From Arcobacter roscoffensis (lineage in GTDB: Bacteria > Campylobacterota > Campylobacteria > Campylobacterales > Arcobacteraceae), in the NCBI RefSeq assembly GCF_024267655.1, contig NZ_CP100595.1:682001-746000 (forward strand): DNA of 64,000 bases. The letters are read 5' to 3'. A program made the translations under genes and the position numbers. The notes beneath the pieces were generated by a model, which saw nothing but the letters and a program-made list of their open reading frames with translations, was not told the origin of the DNA and searched no databases. Positions 9,698 through 17,894 of this stretch are shown piece after piece. How positions within the stretch are numbered: position 1 is the first letter of the stretch; every line of letters begins with the position of its first letter.

Positions 9698-9772
9698 TGG
9701 TGACCCCTAGGAGACTCGAACTCCTGTGGCATGGATGAAAACCATGAATCCTAACCGCTAGATGAAGGGGCC
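9698..9772 (-). tRNA. tRNA-Glu(TTC), copy 1
   Basis: 75 nt with encoded CCA; acceptor GGCCCCT/AGGGGTC with one G-T pair; anticodon loop TTTTCAT gives TTC. Only 4 nt separate it from tRNA-Val. Confidence 0.97.
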
Positions 9773-9792
9773 ATCAATAAAAAGTGTATATA

Positions 9793-9868
9793 TGGTGACC
9801 CGTGAAGGATTCGAACCTTCGGCCACCTCCTTAAAAGGGAGATGCTCTACCAGCTGAGCTAACGGGTC
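9793..9868 (-). tRNA. tRNA-Lys(TTT), copy 1
   Basis: 76 nt with encoded CCA; acceptor GACCCGT/ACGGGTC; anticodon loop CTTTTAA gives TTT. Confidence 0.97.
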
Positions 9869-9883
9869 AATATAAATAAAAAG

Positions 9884-9960
9884 TGGCGCGGATGACGAGA
9901 CTCGAACTCGCGACCTCCTGCGTGACAGGCAGGCATTCTAACCAACTAAACTACATCCGC
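9884..9960 (-). tRNA. tRNA-Asp(GTC), copy 2
   Basis: Same 77-nt sequence as the copies at 9521 and 10243. First element (in plus coordinates) of tandem repeat unit B. Confidence 0.97.
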
Positions 9961-9973
9961 ACACTTTAAGTAA

Positions 9974-10048
9974 TGGTGACCCCTAGGAGACTCGAACTCC
10001 TGTGGCATGGATGAAAACCATGAATCCTAACCGCTAGATGAAGGGGCC
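9974..10048 (-). tRNA. tRNA-Glu(TTC), copy 2
   Basis: Same 75-nt sequence as the other Glu copies; followed by a 23-nt spacer before tRNA-Val that is identical in the next repeat unit. Confidence 0.97.
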
Positions 10049-10071
10049 ACATAATAACAATAAATTTTTAA

Positions 10072-10147
10072 TGGTGGTCGATAGAAGACTCGAACTTCTG
10101 ACATCTACCTTGTAAGGGTAGCGCTCTACCAACTGAGCTAATCGACC
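10072..10147 (-). tRNA. tRNA-Val(TAC), copy 2
   Basis: Same 76-nt sequence as the other Val copies; separated from tRNA-Lys by 4 nt. Confidence 0.97.
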
Positions 10148-10151
10148 AAAA

Positions 10152-10227
10152 TGGTGACCCGTGAAGGATTCGAACCTTCGGCCACCTCCTTAAAAGGGAG
10201 ATGCTCTACCAGCTGAGCTAACGGGTC
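10152..10227 (-). tRNA. tRNA-Lys(TTT), copy 2
   Basis: Same 76-nt sequence as the other Lys copies; closes repeat unit B. Confidence 0.97.
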
Positions 10228-10242
10228 AATACAAATAAAAAG

Positions 10243-10319
10243 TGGCGCGGATGACGAGACTCGAACTCGCGACCTCCTGCGTGACAGGCAGGCATTCTAA
10301 CCAACTAAACTACATCCGC
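10243..10319 (-). tRNA. tRNA-Asp(GTC), copy 3
   Basis: Same 77-nt sequence as the other Asp copies; starts repeat unit C exactly 359 nt after unit B. Confidence 0.97.
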
Positions 10320-10332
10320 ACACTTTAAGTAA

Positions 10333-10407
10333 TGGTGACCCCTAGGAGACTCGAACTCCTGTGGCATGGATGAAAACCATGAATCCTAACCGCTAGATGA
10401 AGGGGCC
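10333..10407 (-). tRNA. tRNA-Glu(TTC), copy 3
   Basis: Same 75-nt sequence as the other Glu copies, in the same context as in unit B. Confidence 0.97.
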
Positions 10408-10430
10408 ACATAATAACAATAAATTTTTAA

Positions 10431-10506
10431 TGGTGGTCGATAGAAGACTCGAACTTCTGACATCTACCTTGTAAGGGTAGCGCTCTACCAACTGAGCTAA
10501 TCGACC
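10431..10506 (-). tRNA. tRNA-Val(TAC), copy 3
   Basis: Same 76-nt sequence as the other Val copies, in the same context as in unit B. Confidence 0.97.
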
Positions 10507-10510
10507 AAAA

Positions 10511-10586
10511 TGGTGACCCGTGAAGGATTCGAACCTTCGGCCACCTCCTTAAAAGGGAGATGCTCTACCAGCTGAGCTAACGGGTC
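10511..10586 (-). tRNA. tRNA-Lys(TTT), copy 3
   Basis: Same 76-nt sequence as the other Lys copies. First tRNA of the array to be transcribed, about 33 nt after the predicted start site. Confidence 0.97.
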
Positions 10587-10593
10587 ATGCTCT

Positions 10594-10617
10594 AATTTAA
10601 GTTGTTCTTCTTAAATT
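10594..10617 (-). other. Stem-loop in tRNA operon leader
   Basis: AATTTAAG (10594-10601) pairs with CTTAAATT (10610-10617) around an 8-nt loop, between the promoter and the first tRNA. It may be a processing or folding element; nothing more can be said from sequence. Confidence 0.4.
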
Positions 10618-10625
10618 GGACTGGA

Positions 10626-10654
10626 ATTATAATAGAAAAAAATTTATTTGTCAA
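10626..10654 (-). promoter_or_regulatory. Near-perfect sigma-70 promoter of the tRNA array
   Basis: On the minus strand TTGACA (10654-10649) is followed after exactly 17 nt by TATAAT (10631-10626). Both hexamers are consensus. The -35 box lies inside the last codons of pncC. The predicted transcript starts near 10619. No similarly strong promoter is seen between the tRNA genes, so all twelve are probably one transcript. Confidence 0.85.
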
Positions 10655-11153
10655 GCTTTTTTTGTAGAAATTTCAAAATTTCTTTCAAAGAGGTTTGAGA
10701 AGCAAGGTTTTGTATGTCTTTTCTGTCTCCATCGAACTTATTTACTTTAATAATACTTTTTTTGTTATTATTACAAATCCCAATTACAACAGTTCCTACA
10801 GGTTTATCTTTGCATCCACCTTGTGGTCCTGCTATTCCTGAAATGGCAATTGCATATGTTGCATCAAATTTTTTAATTGCACCTTCTAACATCTCTTCTA
10901 CTGTTTGAGTTGAGACTGCACCATGTTTTTTTAGAGTATCTTCTTTTACACCCAATTCTTTTGATTTGATATTGTTTGAGTATGAAACTATTGCTCCATT
11001 GAAAATATCAGAAGAACCTGCAATTTGTGTAATCATATGTGCAACTAATCCACCTGTACAAGATTCAGCAGTTGTTATTGTTTCATTTCTTGCTCTAAGA
11101 AGGTTTTGAAGTGTTATCATATCATTTTCATTAAATATATTGCTAAATGCCAT
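10644..11153 (-). CDS. pncC: Nicotinamide-nucleotide amidohydrolase PncC (CinA C-terminal family)
   Basis: A 169-residue stand-alone CinA C-terminal domain. The family hydrolyses nicotinamide mononucleotide to nicotinate mononucleotide and ammonia in NAD recycling. Signatures seen are TAESCTGGLVAHMIT near residue 28, NGAIVSYSNNIKSKELGV near 57-74 and ISGIAGPQGGCKDKPVGTV near 105-123. No N-terminal molybdopterin-binding-like CinA domain is present, as in E. coli YgaD. AAAGG precedes the ATG by 7 bases. The 3' end overlaps the tRNA promoter, so read-through into the tRNA array is possible. Confidence 0.88.
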   Translation of the reverse strand: MAFSNIFNENDMITLQNLLRARNETITTAESCTGGLVAHMITQIAGSSDIFNGAIVSYSNNIKSKELGVKEDTLKKHGAVSTQTVEEMLEGAIKKFDATYAIAISGIAGPQGGCKDKPVGTVVIGICNNNKKSIIKVNKFDGDRKDIQNLASQTSLKEILKFLQKKLDK

Positions 11154-11236
11154 TTTTGTGCCTTTATGATAGCTTATTGTTTGATTATTGATTTATATTG
11201 TAGTAAAAAAAAAGTTTTGTGTCTATATAGTAGAAA

Positions 11237-11266
11237 TATAAAATAAGAGAAAACTCTTATTTTATA
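11237..11266 (-). terminator. Stem-loop terminator after mqo
   Basis: TATAAAATAAGAG (11237-11249) pairs with CTCTTATTTTATA (11254-11266), loop AAAA. It sits 16 bases past the mqo stop and ends in a T-rich arm in the minus direction. A likely terminator. Confidence 0.65.
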
Positions 11267-11282
11267 TAATAATGTGTAGGTA

Positions 11283-12641
11283 TTAGTCTTGTTCTGTAAA
11301 GTCAGCTAAGAATCTATCGTGATCAAACTCTAAATTTAAGTAGTCACAGATAATTTGTGTATCTCTTTCTGCATTTCCAAGACAAGAAGTTGCACCTGGA
11401 GATGGAGTCATATTAAAAATGATACCTGGTAATTCAGTAATTGATGCTTCACCAAGCATTAATTTTTGCTCTTTCTTATTAAGAACTTGCGGTCTTACAC
11501 CACCAAATCCTTTTGCATATTCTAAATCATCAGGAGTTAAAGAAGGTACAATTTTTTGTGCATCTTTAACAAATAGTTTTTTATTAATACCTGGAACTTC
11601 GAATAAGAAGTTTTTTAATACATAGTTTCTAATGTCACTATCTTTAAATAAATCCCAGAATATTTTAAGAATATTGCCATCTAAATTCATTGTTTTAAGA
11701 CATTGGAAGAATGATTTTCCACCTTTGTATCTTTCAAGAACTAATAAAGCTAATGCAGTTGGTCCAAATCTAGTTTTTCCATCTTCTAAAATATCAGGGT
11801 CACCATGAAGTGCAGCAAATGGTAATTTATCATTTTGTACCATATAAACTTTACCATTTAAGTATTTGTCATTAGTAATGTAGAATGAACCAGCCATTGA
11901 TAATGATCCCATGTGTTTACCATAACCCATTTTATGAGCTAAGTATAATGAGTGAGCACCTGCGTTTGTAACAACAAAATCAGCAGTATAAACAGTACCA
12001 TTAACTGTAGTTACTTTAAATTTATCACCAACTTTTTCTACTTCATCAACTTCTGAGTTATAGTAAATATCAGTAGTTTTTTCTGGATTAGCTTCTTGAC
12101 CAGCTTTAGCAAGCTCTTTTGTCATCTCACCATATTCAACAGTTGTATACTCATTATCAGCACCCATTGCTACAATTGGTTCTGGTCTTTCTTTTGTTCT
12201 TTCTTTGTCAGCATATACTAATAAAGGTTCTTTTTCTTTTAAAGTTTCTTTATCCCATAATTCTAAATAAGGGAAAATTTCTTTAAATTCATTATATCTA
12301 TTTGTAATAAATTCAACTTCTTCTTCACCTACACCTAAAGCCATTTTTTGGTGTTTAAACATAATCTTATCTTGTAAGTTATACATTAAACAGAACTTTT
12401 CAATCATTTTTGCAGTTCTTTTTGTAATCTTAGCTTTTTCAAAAGTATAGTTAGTTTCAATATCTCCAACGTGAATAGTTTGAGAGTTACTAGTACCTTT
12501 TGAGTTTAAAGTAGCTAAGTCTTCATACTTTTCTAACATACAAATGCTTTTTGCATTAGTGTATTTTGCTAGCTCAAAAAATAAAGCTGCACCAGAGATA
12601 CCTCCACCAATAATTAAGACTTCATAATGTTTCTCATTCAT
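11283..12641 (-). CDS. mqo: Malate:quinone oxidoreductase
   Basis: A 452-residue FAD-dependent peripheral membrane enzyme that oxidises malate to oxaloacetate and passes electrons to quinone, part of the citric acid cycle and respiration. The N-terminal dinucleotide fold LIIGGGISGAALFFELAKY (about 8-26) and the family pieces KGTSNSQTIHVGDIETNY (about 48-65) and FNMTPSPGATSCLGNAE near the C-terminus support the call. I chose the ATG at 12641, which has AGGAA 8 bases upstream; the frame remains open 15 codons further without a good ribosome site. It is transcribed alone, away from ileS. Confidence 0.88.
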   Translation of the reverse strand: MNEKHYEVLIIGGGISGAALFFELAKYTNAKSICMLEKYEDLATLNSKGTSNSQTIHVGDIETNYTFEKAKITKRTAKMIEKFCLMYNLQDKIMFKHQKMALGVGEEEVEFITNRYNEFKEIFPYLELWDKETLKEKEPLLVYADKERTKERPEPIVAMGADNEYTTVEYGEMTKELAKAGQEANPEKTTDIYYNSEVDEVEKVGDKFKVTTVNGTVYTADFVVTNAGAHSLYLAHKMGYGKHMGSLSMAGSFYITNDKYLNGKVYMVQNDKLPFAALHGDPDILEDGKTRFGPTALALLVLERYKGGKSFFQCLKTMNLDGNILKIFWDLFKDSDIRNYVLKNFLFEVPGINKKLFVKDAQKIVPSLTPDDLEYAKGFGGVRPQVLNKKEQKLMLGEASITELPGIIFNMTPSPGATSCLGNAERDTQIICDYLNLEFDHDRFLADFTEQD

Positions 12642-12852
12642 ATTTATAGTTCCTATCTGTTTCAAAATATGGAAGGAGTATATCATATTGAAGTTATATT
12701 TAAGTTAAATAAAATAAATAGTTGTGCAATTTAACAATAAAATATAGAGTTTCGTAACACCTATGTTTGAGATATAGTAAAAAGCATTGTACAGTTTTTG
12801 TACATAAGAAAAACTAAAAATATGGCTAATCATTTTTTTAATCATTATTAGA

Positions 12853-12858
12853 TATAAT
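12853..12858 (+). promoter_or_regulatory. Probable -10 box for ileS
   Basis: A TATAAT hexamer 51 bases before the ileS ATG, within TTAGATATAATCTACG. Campylobacterota promoters often lack a clear -35, and none is seen here. The rest of the 12642-12908 gap is AT-rich with no gene; it contains one small TGTAC/GTACA repeat near 12790. Confidence 0.5.
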
Positions 12859-12908
12859 CTACGATTTAATAAAAACTATAAATATTTAGATAAATAAGGT
12901 ACTTTAAG

Positions 12909-15638
12909 ATGGATTACAAAGAGAGTTTATTATTACCAAAGACAAAGTTTCCAATGAGAGGAAGCTTACCTCAAAACGAGCCTAAAAAATATAAAAAATG
13001 GGACGAGGAAAACGTTTACGAAAGAATGAAAGAAAATAGAGAAGGGGCACCTTCTTTTACACTACATGATGGACCACCATATGCAAATGGTCACATTCAT
13101 ATAGGTCACGCATTAAACAAAGTTTTAAAAGATATTATAAATAAATTTCACTATTTTGACGGAAAATCGATTAGATATGTTCCAGGTTGGGATTGTCATG
13201 GTTTACCAATTGAGCAAAAAGTTGAAGAAAAGATTGGAAGTACAAAGAAAAAAGAGTTACCGAAATCTAAGTTAAGACAATTATGTAGAGATCATGCTAC
13301 AAGATTTGTTGATATTCAAAAAGAAGAATTTAAAAGACTTGGTGTTTTAGGTGATTGGGAAAATCCTTATTTAACAATGGACTTTAAATTTGAAGCTAAT
13401 ATTTATAGGGAATTATGTGCTATTGCAAAGCAAGGACTTTTAGTACAAAGATCTAAGCCAGTTCATTGGTCTTGGGCAGCTCAAACAGCATTAGCTGAAG
13501 CAGAAATTGAGTATGAAGATAAAACATCTCCATCAATTTATGTTGCATTTAAACATGAAAAACTTGATGCTAGTGTTATTATCTGGACTACAACTCCATG
13601 GACTTTACCTGCAAATACTGGTATTGCTTTAAATGGTGAAGAAGAGTATGTTTTAACTAGTGATAAATTTATTGTTGCTAAAAAACTTTATAATTCTTTA
13701 GTTGAACAAGAAGTAATTTCAGGTGAAATAGTTGACTCTGTTTGTCCTAAAGAATTAGAAAATACTCATGCAATAAATCCATTAAATGCAAGACAATCTA
13801 AAATCATCTTAGGTGAACATGTAGAAATGGATGCAGGTACTGGTGCAGTTCATACAGCTCCTGGACATGGTGAGGATGACTATAAGGTTGGATTACAATA
13901 TGGTTTAGATGTAATTATGCCAGTTGATGCATATGGTAAATATGATGAAACAATTATAAGAGAAAAACTATTTAATGATACAGATAAATATTTAGGTGTT
14001 CACGTATTTAAAGCAAATGAGTTAATTCTAGAAGAGTTAGGTGATGCTTTACTTAAACATGTTGATATTAGACACTCATACCCACACTGTTGGAGAACGC
14101 ATAAGCCTATTATCTTTAGAGCAACTAAACAATGGTTTATTTCAATTGATGATCAGTATGGGAAAGAGAATAAAACACTTAGAGAAAATGCTTTAGATGT
14201 AGTTGAAAACTTAACTTTCTATCCTGAATGGGGAAGAAATAGATTAAGATCTATGCTTGATGGAAGACCTGATTGGTGTATTTCTAGACAAAGAGACTGG
14301 GGTGTGCCTATTGCATTCTTTAGAAATAAGAAGACTGATGAAATTATTTTTGATGAAAAAGTTCTTAACTTTACAGCTATGATTTTTGAGCAAAAAGGTT
14401 GTGATGCTTGGTATGATTTACCAATTGAAGAGTTATTATATCCAGGAAGTGGACATAATCCAGAAGATTTAGAAAAAACTATGGATATTTTAGATGTATG
14501 GTTTGATTCTGGTTCTACTCAAAATGCTGTATTAAGATCTAGAAACTACGATGCTGGAACTTTCCCTGCTGATATGTATTTAGAAGGAAGTGATCAGCAT
14601 AGAGGTTGGTTCCAATCTTCACTTTTAACTACATTAGCATCTTCTGAAATCGCACCTTATAAATCTATTTTAACACATGGATTCACTGTTGATGAAAAAG
14701 GTGAAAAAATGTCAAAATCGAAAGGAAATGTTGTTGCTCCTGACAAGGTTATGAAGCAGTACGGTTCTGAGATTTTAAGAATGTGGGTTGCTATGAGTGA
14801 TTATCAATCAGATTTAAAAATCTCTGATAATATCTTAAAGCAAAATGCAGAACTTTATAGAAAAATTAGAAACACAGCAAGATTTTTGCTTGCAAATGTA
14901 GATGATTTACAAGAGATTATTTCAGTTGATAAGATGGGTGAGCTTGATAGATGGATTTTATCTAAAGCTAAATCTGTATTTGATGAAATTGAAGCTTCAT
15001 TTAATGTATATGAATTCTCTAAAGGTTTAAATAAATTAAACAACTTCTTAGTTGTTGATTTATCAGGTATTTATTTAGATGTTTGTAAAGATAGATTATA
15101 TTGTGATGATAAGAATGATATTCATAGACTTGCATCTCAAAGTGCAATGGCAATTATTGCTAGAAAGCTAATCTCTACTTTAGCTTGTATCTTAACATAT
15201 ACAATGGATGAGTTATTAGAGTTTGCACCTGCTTGTATTAAAGGTGATACTAAAGATATCTTTGATTTTGAAAAGGTAGTATTACCAGAAGTTCAAACTT
15301 CAATTAGTGATGAACTTTTTGTAGCAGCTAAGGAAAAGTTTGCTGAAATCAAAGATGCTTTAAGTAAAGAAAAGACTATTAAATCTACATTAGAGTTAAG
15401 TATTTACACAAATTGTGAAGAGATTCTTAAATTGGGTGAAACAGAAGCAGCTGATTGGTTTATTGTAAGTTCTATTACAAATAATAAACAAAGTTCAGAT
15501 ATACTTGGAAAATTCGAAATTGATAATTTCGAGTTTGAAGTATATAAAGCTGTAGAACACAAATGTCCTAGATGTTGGAAGTTTACAGCAAAAGAAGAAG
15601 ACACTCTTTGCCAAAGATGTGAAGAAGTTTTAAACTAA
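12909..15638 (+). CDS. ileS: Isoleucyl-tRNA synthetase
   Basis: A 909-residue class I aminoacyl-tRNA synthetase that charges tRNA-Ile. HIGH is at residues 64-67 within PPYANGHIHIGHALNK; KMSKS appears in GEKMSKSKGNVVAP near 600; the CP1 editing domain lies between; and the C-terminal zinc ribbon CPRCWKF...CQRC ends the protein, as in bacterial IleS. Full length and intact. It heads a plus-strand run with a small membrane ORF, nfu, a hypothetical gene and murE. Confidence 0.97.
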   Translation: MDYKESLLLPKTKFPMRGSLPQNEPKKYKKWDEENVYERMKENREGAPSFTLHDGPPYANGHIHIGHALNKVLKDIINKFHYFDGKSIRYVPGWDCHGLPIEQKVEEKIGSTKKKELPKSKLRQLCRDHATRFVDIQKEEFKRLGVLGDWENPYLTMDFKFEANIYRELCAIAKQGLLVQRSKPVHWSWAAQTALAEAEIEYEDKTSPSIYVAFKHEKLDASVIIWTTTPWTLPANTGIALNGEEEYVLTSDKFIVAKKLYNSLVEQEVISGEIVDSVCPKELENTHAINPLNARQSKIILGEHVEMDAGTGAVHTAPGHGEDDYKVGLQYGLDVIMPVDAYGKYDETIIREKLFNDTDKYLGVHVFKANELILEELGDALLKHVDIRHSYPHCWRTHKPIIFRATKQWFISIDDQYGKENKTLRENALDVVENLTFYPEWGRNRLRSMLDGRPDWCISRQRDWGVPIAFFRNKKTDEIIFDEKVLNFTAMIFEQKGCDAWYDLPIEELLYPGSGHNPEDLEKTMDILDVWFDSGSTQNAVLRSRNYDAGTFPADMYLEGSDQHRGWFQSSLLTTLASSEIAPYKSILTHGFTVDEKGEKMSKSKGNVVAPDKVMKQYGSEILRMWVAMSDYQSDLKISDNILKQNAELYRKIRNTARFLLANVDDLQEIISVDKMGELDRWILSKAKSVFDEIEASFNVYEFSKGLNKLNNFLVVDLSGIYLDVCKDRLYCDDKNDIHRLASQSAMAIIARKLISTLACILTYTMDELLEFAPACIKGDTKDIFDFEKVVLPEVQTSISDELFVAAKEKFAEIKDALSKEKTIKSTLELSIYTNCEEILKLGETEAADWFIVSSITNNKQSSDILGKFEIDNFEFEVYKAVEHKCPRCWKFTAKEEDTLCQRCEEVLN

Positions 15639-15651
15639 AATTAGGGTAAAG

Positions 15652-15762
15652 ATGTTTCAAGATGAAATAACATTAACATTTATATTTCAAACAATAGCAG
15701 TTATTTTTGTATTAATTGCTATTGGAATATTTTTTGTTAAAAAAAAATCAAAAGGTGATTAA
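15652..15762 (+). CDS. 36-residue single-pass membrane protein
   Basis: A short frame encoding MFQDEITLTF, a hydrophobic stretch of about 20 residues (IFQTIAVIFVLIAIGIFFV) and a basic tail KKKSKGD. The layout (acidic N-terminus, one helix, positive C-terminus) is that of a real small membrane protein with N-out topology. It lies 13 bases after ileS and 2 bases before nfu, filling the gap exactly, with a modest AGGGTAAAG ribosome site. No function can be assigned. Confidence 0.6.
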   Translation: MFQDEITLTFIFQTIAVIFVLIAIGIFFVKKKSKGD

Positions 15763-15764
15763 AC

Positions 15765-16043
15765 ATGATGCCATTTACTGATGAGGATTTAAGACCTCCT
15801 GTTAGTTCTATAATAGAAAGTAAAGTTGCACCTATGTTAGCTAGAGATGGTGGAGCAATTGAACTACTTGATATAAAAGATGGAAGAGTTTTTGTTCAAT
15901 TGCAAGGTGCATGTGTTGGATGTAGTGCTAGTGGAAGTACTTTAAAGTATGTAGTTGAAAAAGAACTAAAAGCAGCAATTCATCCCGATTTAGAAATTGT
16001 AAATGTTCCACAAGGAATGGAGAATAAATTAGAGGAAATTTAA
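15765..16043 (+). CDS. nfu: NifU C-terminal domain (Nfu-type) Fe-S protein
   Basis: A 92-residue protein of the NifU C-terminal family, which carries or transfers an Fe-S cluster. The CxxC pair C50/C53 sits in QGACVGCSASGSTLKYVVE, and the LARDGGAIELLDIKDG segment is the usual start of the domain. Two ATGs occur in tandem; the first is used here. In Campylobacter the same order nfu, hypothetical, murE is found. The stop overlaps the next start (TAATG). Confidence 0.9.
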   Translation: MMPFTDEDLRPPVSSIIESKVAPMLARDGGAIELLDIKDGRVFVQLQGACVGCSASGSTLKYVVEKELKAAIHPDLEIVNVPQGMENKLEEI

Positions 16044-16636
16044 TGATAAATGAAAATAGATTATTAAATGAAGCAAATAGTTTCTTTACTCAAAAAAAGT
16101 TTGATAAAGCACTATTTTTGTATTCACAACTATCTTCAAATTTCCCTGAAAATAAAGAGTATCCAGTTTATGCTCTTTTTTGTGATATTGCTTCTGAAGA
16201 CGAAGAAAAAGCAATATCACTTTTTGACTATTTTAGTGTAGTTAAAGATGAAAATATTGATGAAGCTATACAATATGTAGAAGATGTAGTTAATGCCTAT
16301 GATGGTGATATAGATAAAATGATGAATGTTTTAAAGGATTTAAATGAGTCAACAGTTGATTCGCTTGATGCTATAAGATATGATGATTTTAAAACTCTTA
16401 TCGAGTCTAGAGGTTCTTTTAGAATTGCATTTGAAGATATTATGTTCTCAACAAAAGTTGCTATTGAAAATAAAGATGATTTTTTTGACTTTGTTACAAA
16501 GTTAATTGATAATGATTTTAATAGTACTGCTTACACTTATTTAGATGGATTTAATGAATATTTTTCATATGATGAACAAATAGAAAAACTTTATAAAAGA
16601 TTAGAAGAGAAACAACTTGCAAATAATCATAAATAA
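16043..16636 (+). CDS. Conserved hypothetical protein between nfu and murE
   Basis: A 197-residue soluble, acidic, helix-rich protein. The start (NEANSFFTQKKFDKALFLYSQLSSNFPENKEYPVYALFCDIAS) resembles a tetratricopeptide-like helical pair; the remainder has no motif I recognise. It overlaps nfu by one base and murE by 20 bases, so expression is coupled to cell-wall synthesis genes. The gene position is conserved in Campylobacter relatives, but I know of no assigned function. Confidence 0.75.
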   Translation: MINENRLLNEANSFFTQKKFDKALFLYSQLSSNFPENKEYPVYALFCDIASEDEEKAISLFDYFSVVKDENIDEAIQYVEDVVNAYDGDIDKMMNVLKDLNESTVDSLDAIRYDDFKTLIESRGSFRIAFEDIMFSTKVAIENKDDFFDFVTKLIDNDFNSTAYTYLDGFNEYFSYDEQIEKLYKRLEEKQLANNHK

Positions 16637-17894
16637 TCGAGTATTTACAGATAACTCAAACGAAGCAAATAAAGATACTACATTTGTAGTATCTAAACAG
16701 AATAAAAGATTTGTTGAAGATGCAAAAAATAATGGATGTTTAGATTTTGTTGAAGCAAAAGATTTAAAAAACCACTTAGATATGAGTAGTATTAAAGTTG
16801 TAGGTATTACTGGAACAAATGGTAAAACTACAACAGCAGCTGCTATTTATTCAACACTTTTAGACTTAGGCTATAAAGTTGCCTTACAAGGTACAAGAGG
16901 CTTTTTTATAAATGATGAAAGAGTAGAGGACTATTCTTTAACAACTCCTGTTCAATTAGGGAATTTTGCACATATACAAAAAGCAATTCAAAATGATTGT
17001 GACTTTTTTGTAATGGAAGTTAGTTCCCATGCGATTGAGCAAAAAAGAATCGAAGGTTTAGAGTTTGAACTTAAGATTCATACTAATATCACAAGAGACC
17101 ATTTAGATTATCATAAAACAGTAGAAGAGTATATCAATGTGAAAAATTCATTTTTTGCAGATGAGACTAAAAAGCTTATAAACAAAGATGATCCTGTGGT
17201 TGTGTTTAATGCAAAAAATGCTTTATCATACTCTTTAGATAATCCTTCAACTTATAATGTAAGTGCTTATTCTTTTAAAAATGGAATGCATGTAATGCTT
17301 TCTCATTTAGGAAAAATGCACTCTTTTTCATCTTTAATGATGGGAATATTTAATGTTTATAATCTAACAGCTGCAATTGGTGCTGTTCATATGCTTACAA
17401 GCAAAGATTTAGATGAGGTTTGTGAGGCACTTGAAGGTTTTGCAGGGGTTAGTGGTAGAATGGAAACTATAAGTGATAAACCACTTGTAATAGTTGACTT
17501 CGCTCACACACCTGATGGTATGAAAGAAGTTCTTCAAAGCTTTAATGAAAAAGATATTATTTGTGTATTTGGAGCAGGTGGCGATAGAGATAAAGATAAA
17601 AGACCTCTTATGGGTCAAGTAGCTGCTACTTATTCAAAACATATAATAGTAACTTCTGATAATCCAAGGTTTGAAGATCCAGATTTAATTATTGAAGATA
17701 TTTTAAAAGGTATCAAAAATCATCAAAGCGTAAAAGTTGATGTGAATAGAAAAACAGCTATTAAAACTGCAATTGAAATGGCAGATGAAAATAGTGTTGT
17801 TCTAATTTTAGGAAAAGGTGACGAAGCTAGTCAAACAATCTATGACAAGAAATTTCCTTTTTCAGATAAAGAAGAAGTATTAAAGCATATTTAA
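16617..17894 (+). CDS. murE: UDP-MurNAc-L-Ala-D-Glu:meso-diaminopimelate ligase
   Basis: A 425-residue Mur ligase adding meso-diaminopimelate to the peptidoglycan precursor in the cytoplasm. ATP-binding GITGTNGKTTTA is near residue 63; MEVSSHAIEQKRIEG is the family signature near 136; the DNPR motif (SDNPRFEDP near 347) indicates diaminopimelate rather than lysine specificity. It is shorter than enterobacterial MurE because the N-terminal domain is reduced, as in Campylobacterota. The start is a TTG at 16617 inside the previous gene. Its TAA overlaps the stop codon of the convergent gene in a shared TTAA. Confidence 0.93.
   Translation: MQIIINNRVFTDNSNEANKDTTFVVSKQNKRFVEDAKNNGCLDFVEAKDLKNHLDMSSIKVVGITGTNGKTTTAAAIYSTLLDLGYKVALQGTRGFFINDERVEDYSLTTPVQLGNFAHIQKAIQNDCDFFVMEVSSHAIEQKRIEGLEFELKIHTNITRDHLDYHKTVEEYINVKNSFFADETKKLINKDDPVVVFNAKNALSYSLDNPSTYNVSAYSFKNGMHVMLSHLGKMHSFSSLMMGIFNVYNLTAAIGAVHMLTSKDLDEVCEALEGFAGVSGRMETISDKPLVIVDFAHTPDGMKEVLQSFNEKDIICVFGAGGDRDKDKRPLMGQVAATYSKHIIVTSDNPRFEDPDLIIEDILKGIKNHQSVKVDVNRKTAIKTAIEMADENSVVLILGKGDEASQTIYDKKFPFSDKEEVLKHI

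Larger units (their letters stand above)
9884..10586 (-). repeat. Tandem duplication of a four-tRNA unit
   Basis: Units 9884-10227 and 10243-10586 (344 nt each, period 359 nt) carry Asp-Glu-Val-Lys in plus coordinates and show no difference I can find, including the spacers. The older unit 9521-9868 has the same genes with Glu and Val swapped and other spacers. The 15-nt link before unit B and before unit C differ at one base. This points to a recent tandem duplication. Confidence 0.93.

Noticed and set aside
9521-10586. CRISPR-like regular repeat
   Set aside because: The repeats are complete tRNA genes with correct anticodon loops and encoded CCA; period 359 nt is far too long for CRISPR.
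10591-10600. boxA-like TGCTCTAATT
   Set aside because: It reads on the plus strand, opposite to tRNA transcription, so it cannot be an antitermination site for the array.
12642-12686. Longer start for mqo
   Set aside because: The extra 15 residues are not part of the FAD fold and the ATG at 12641 has AGGAA at proper spacing.
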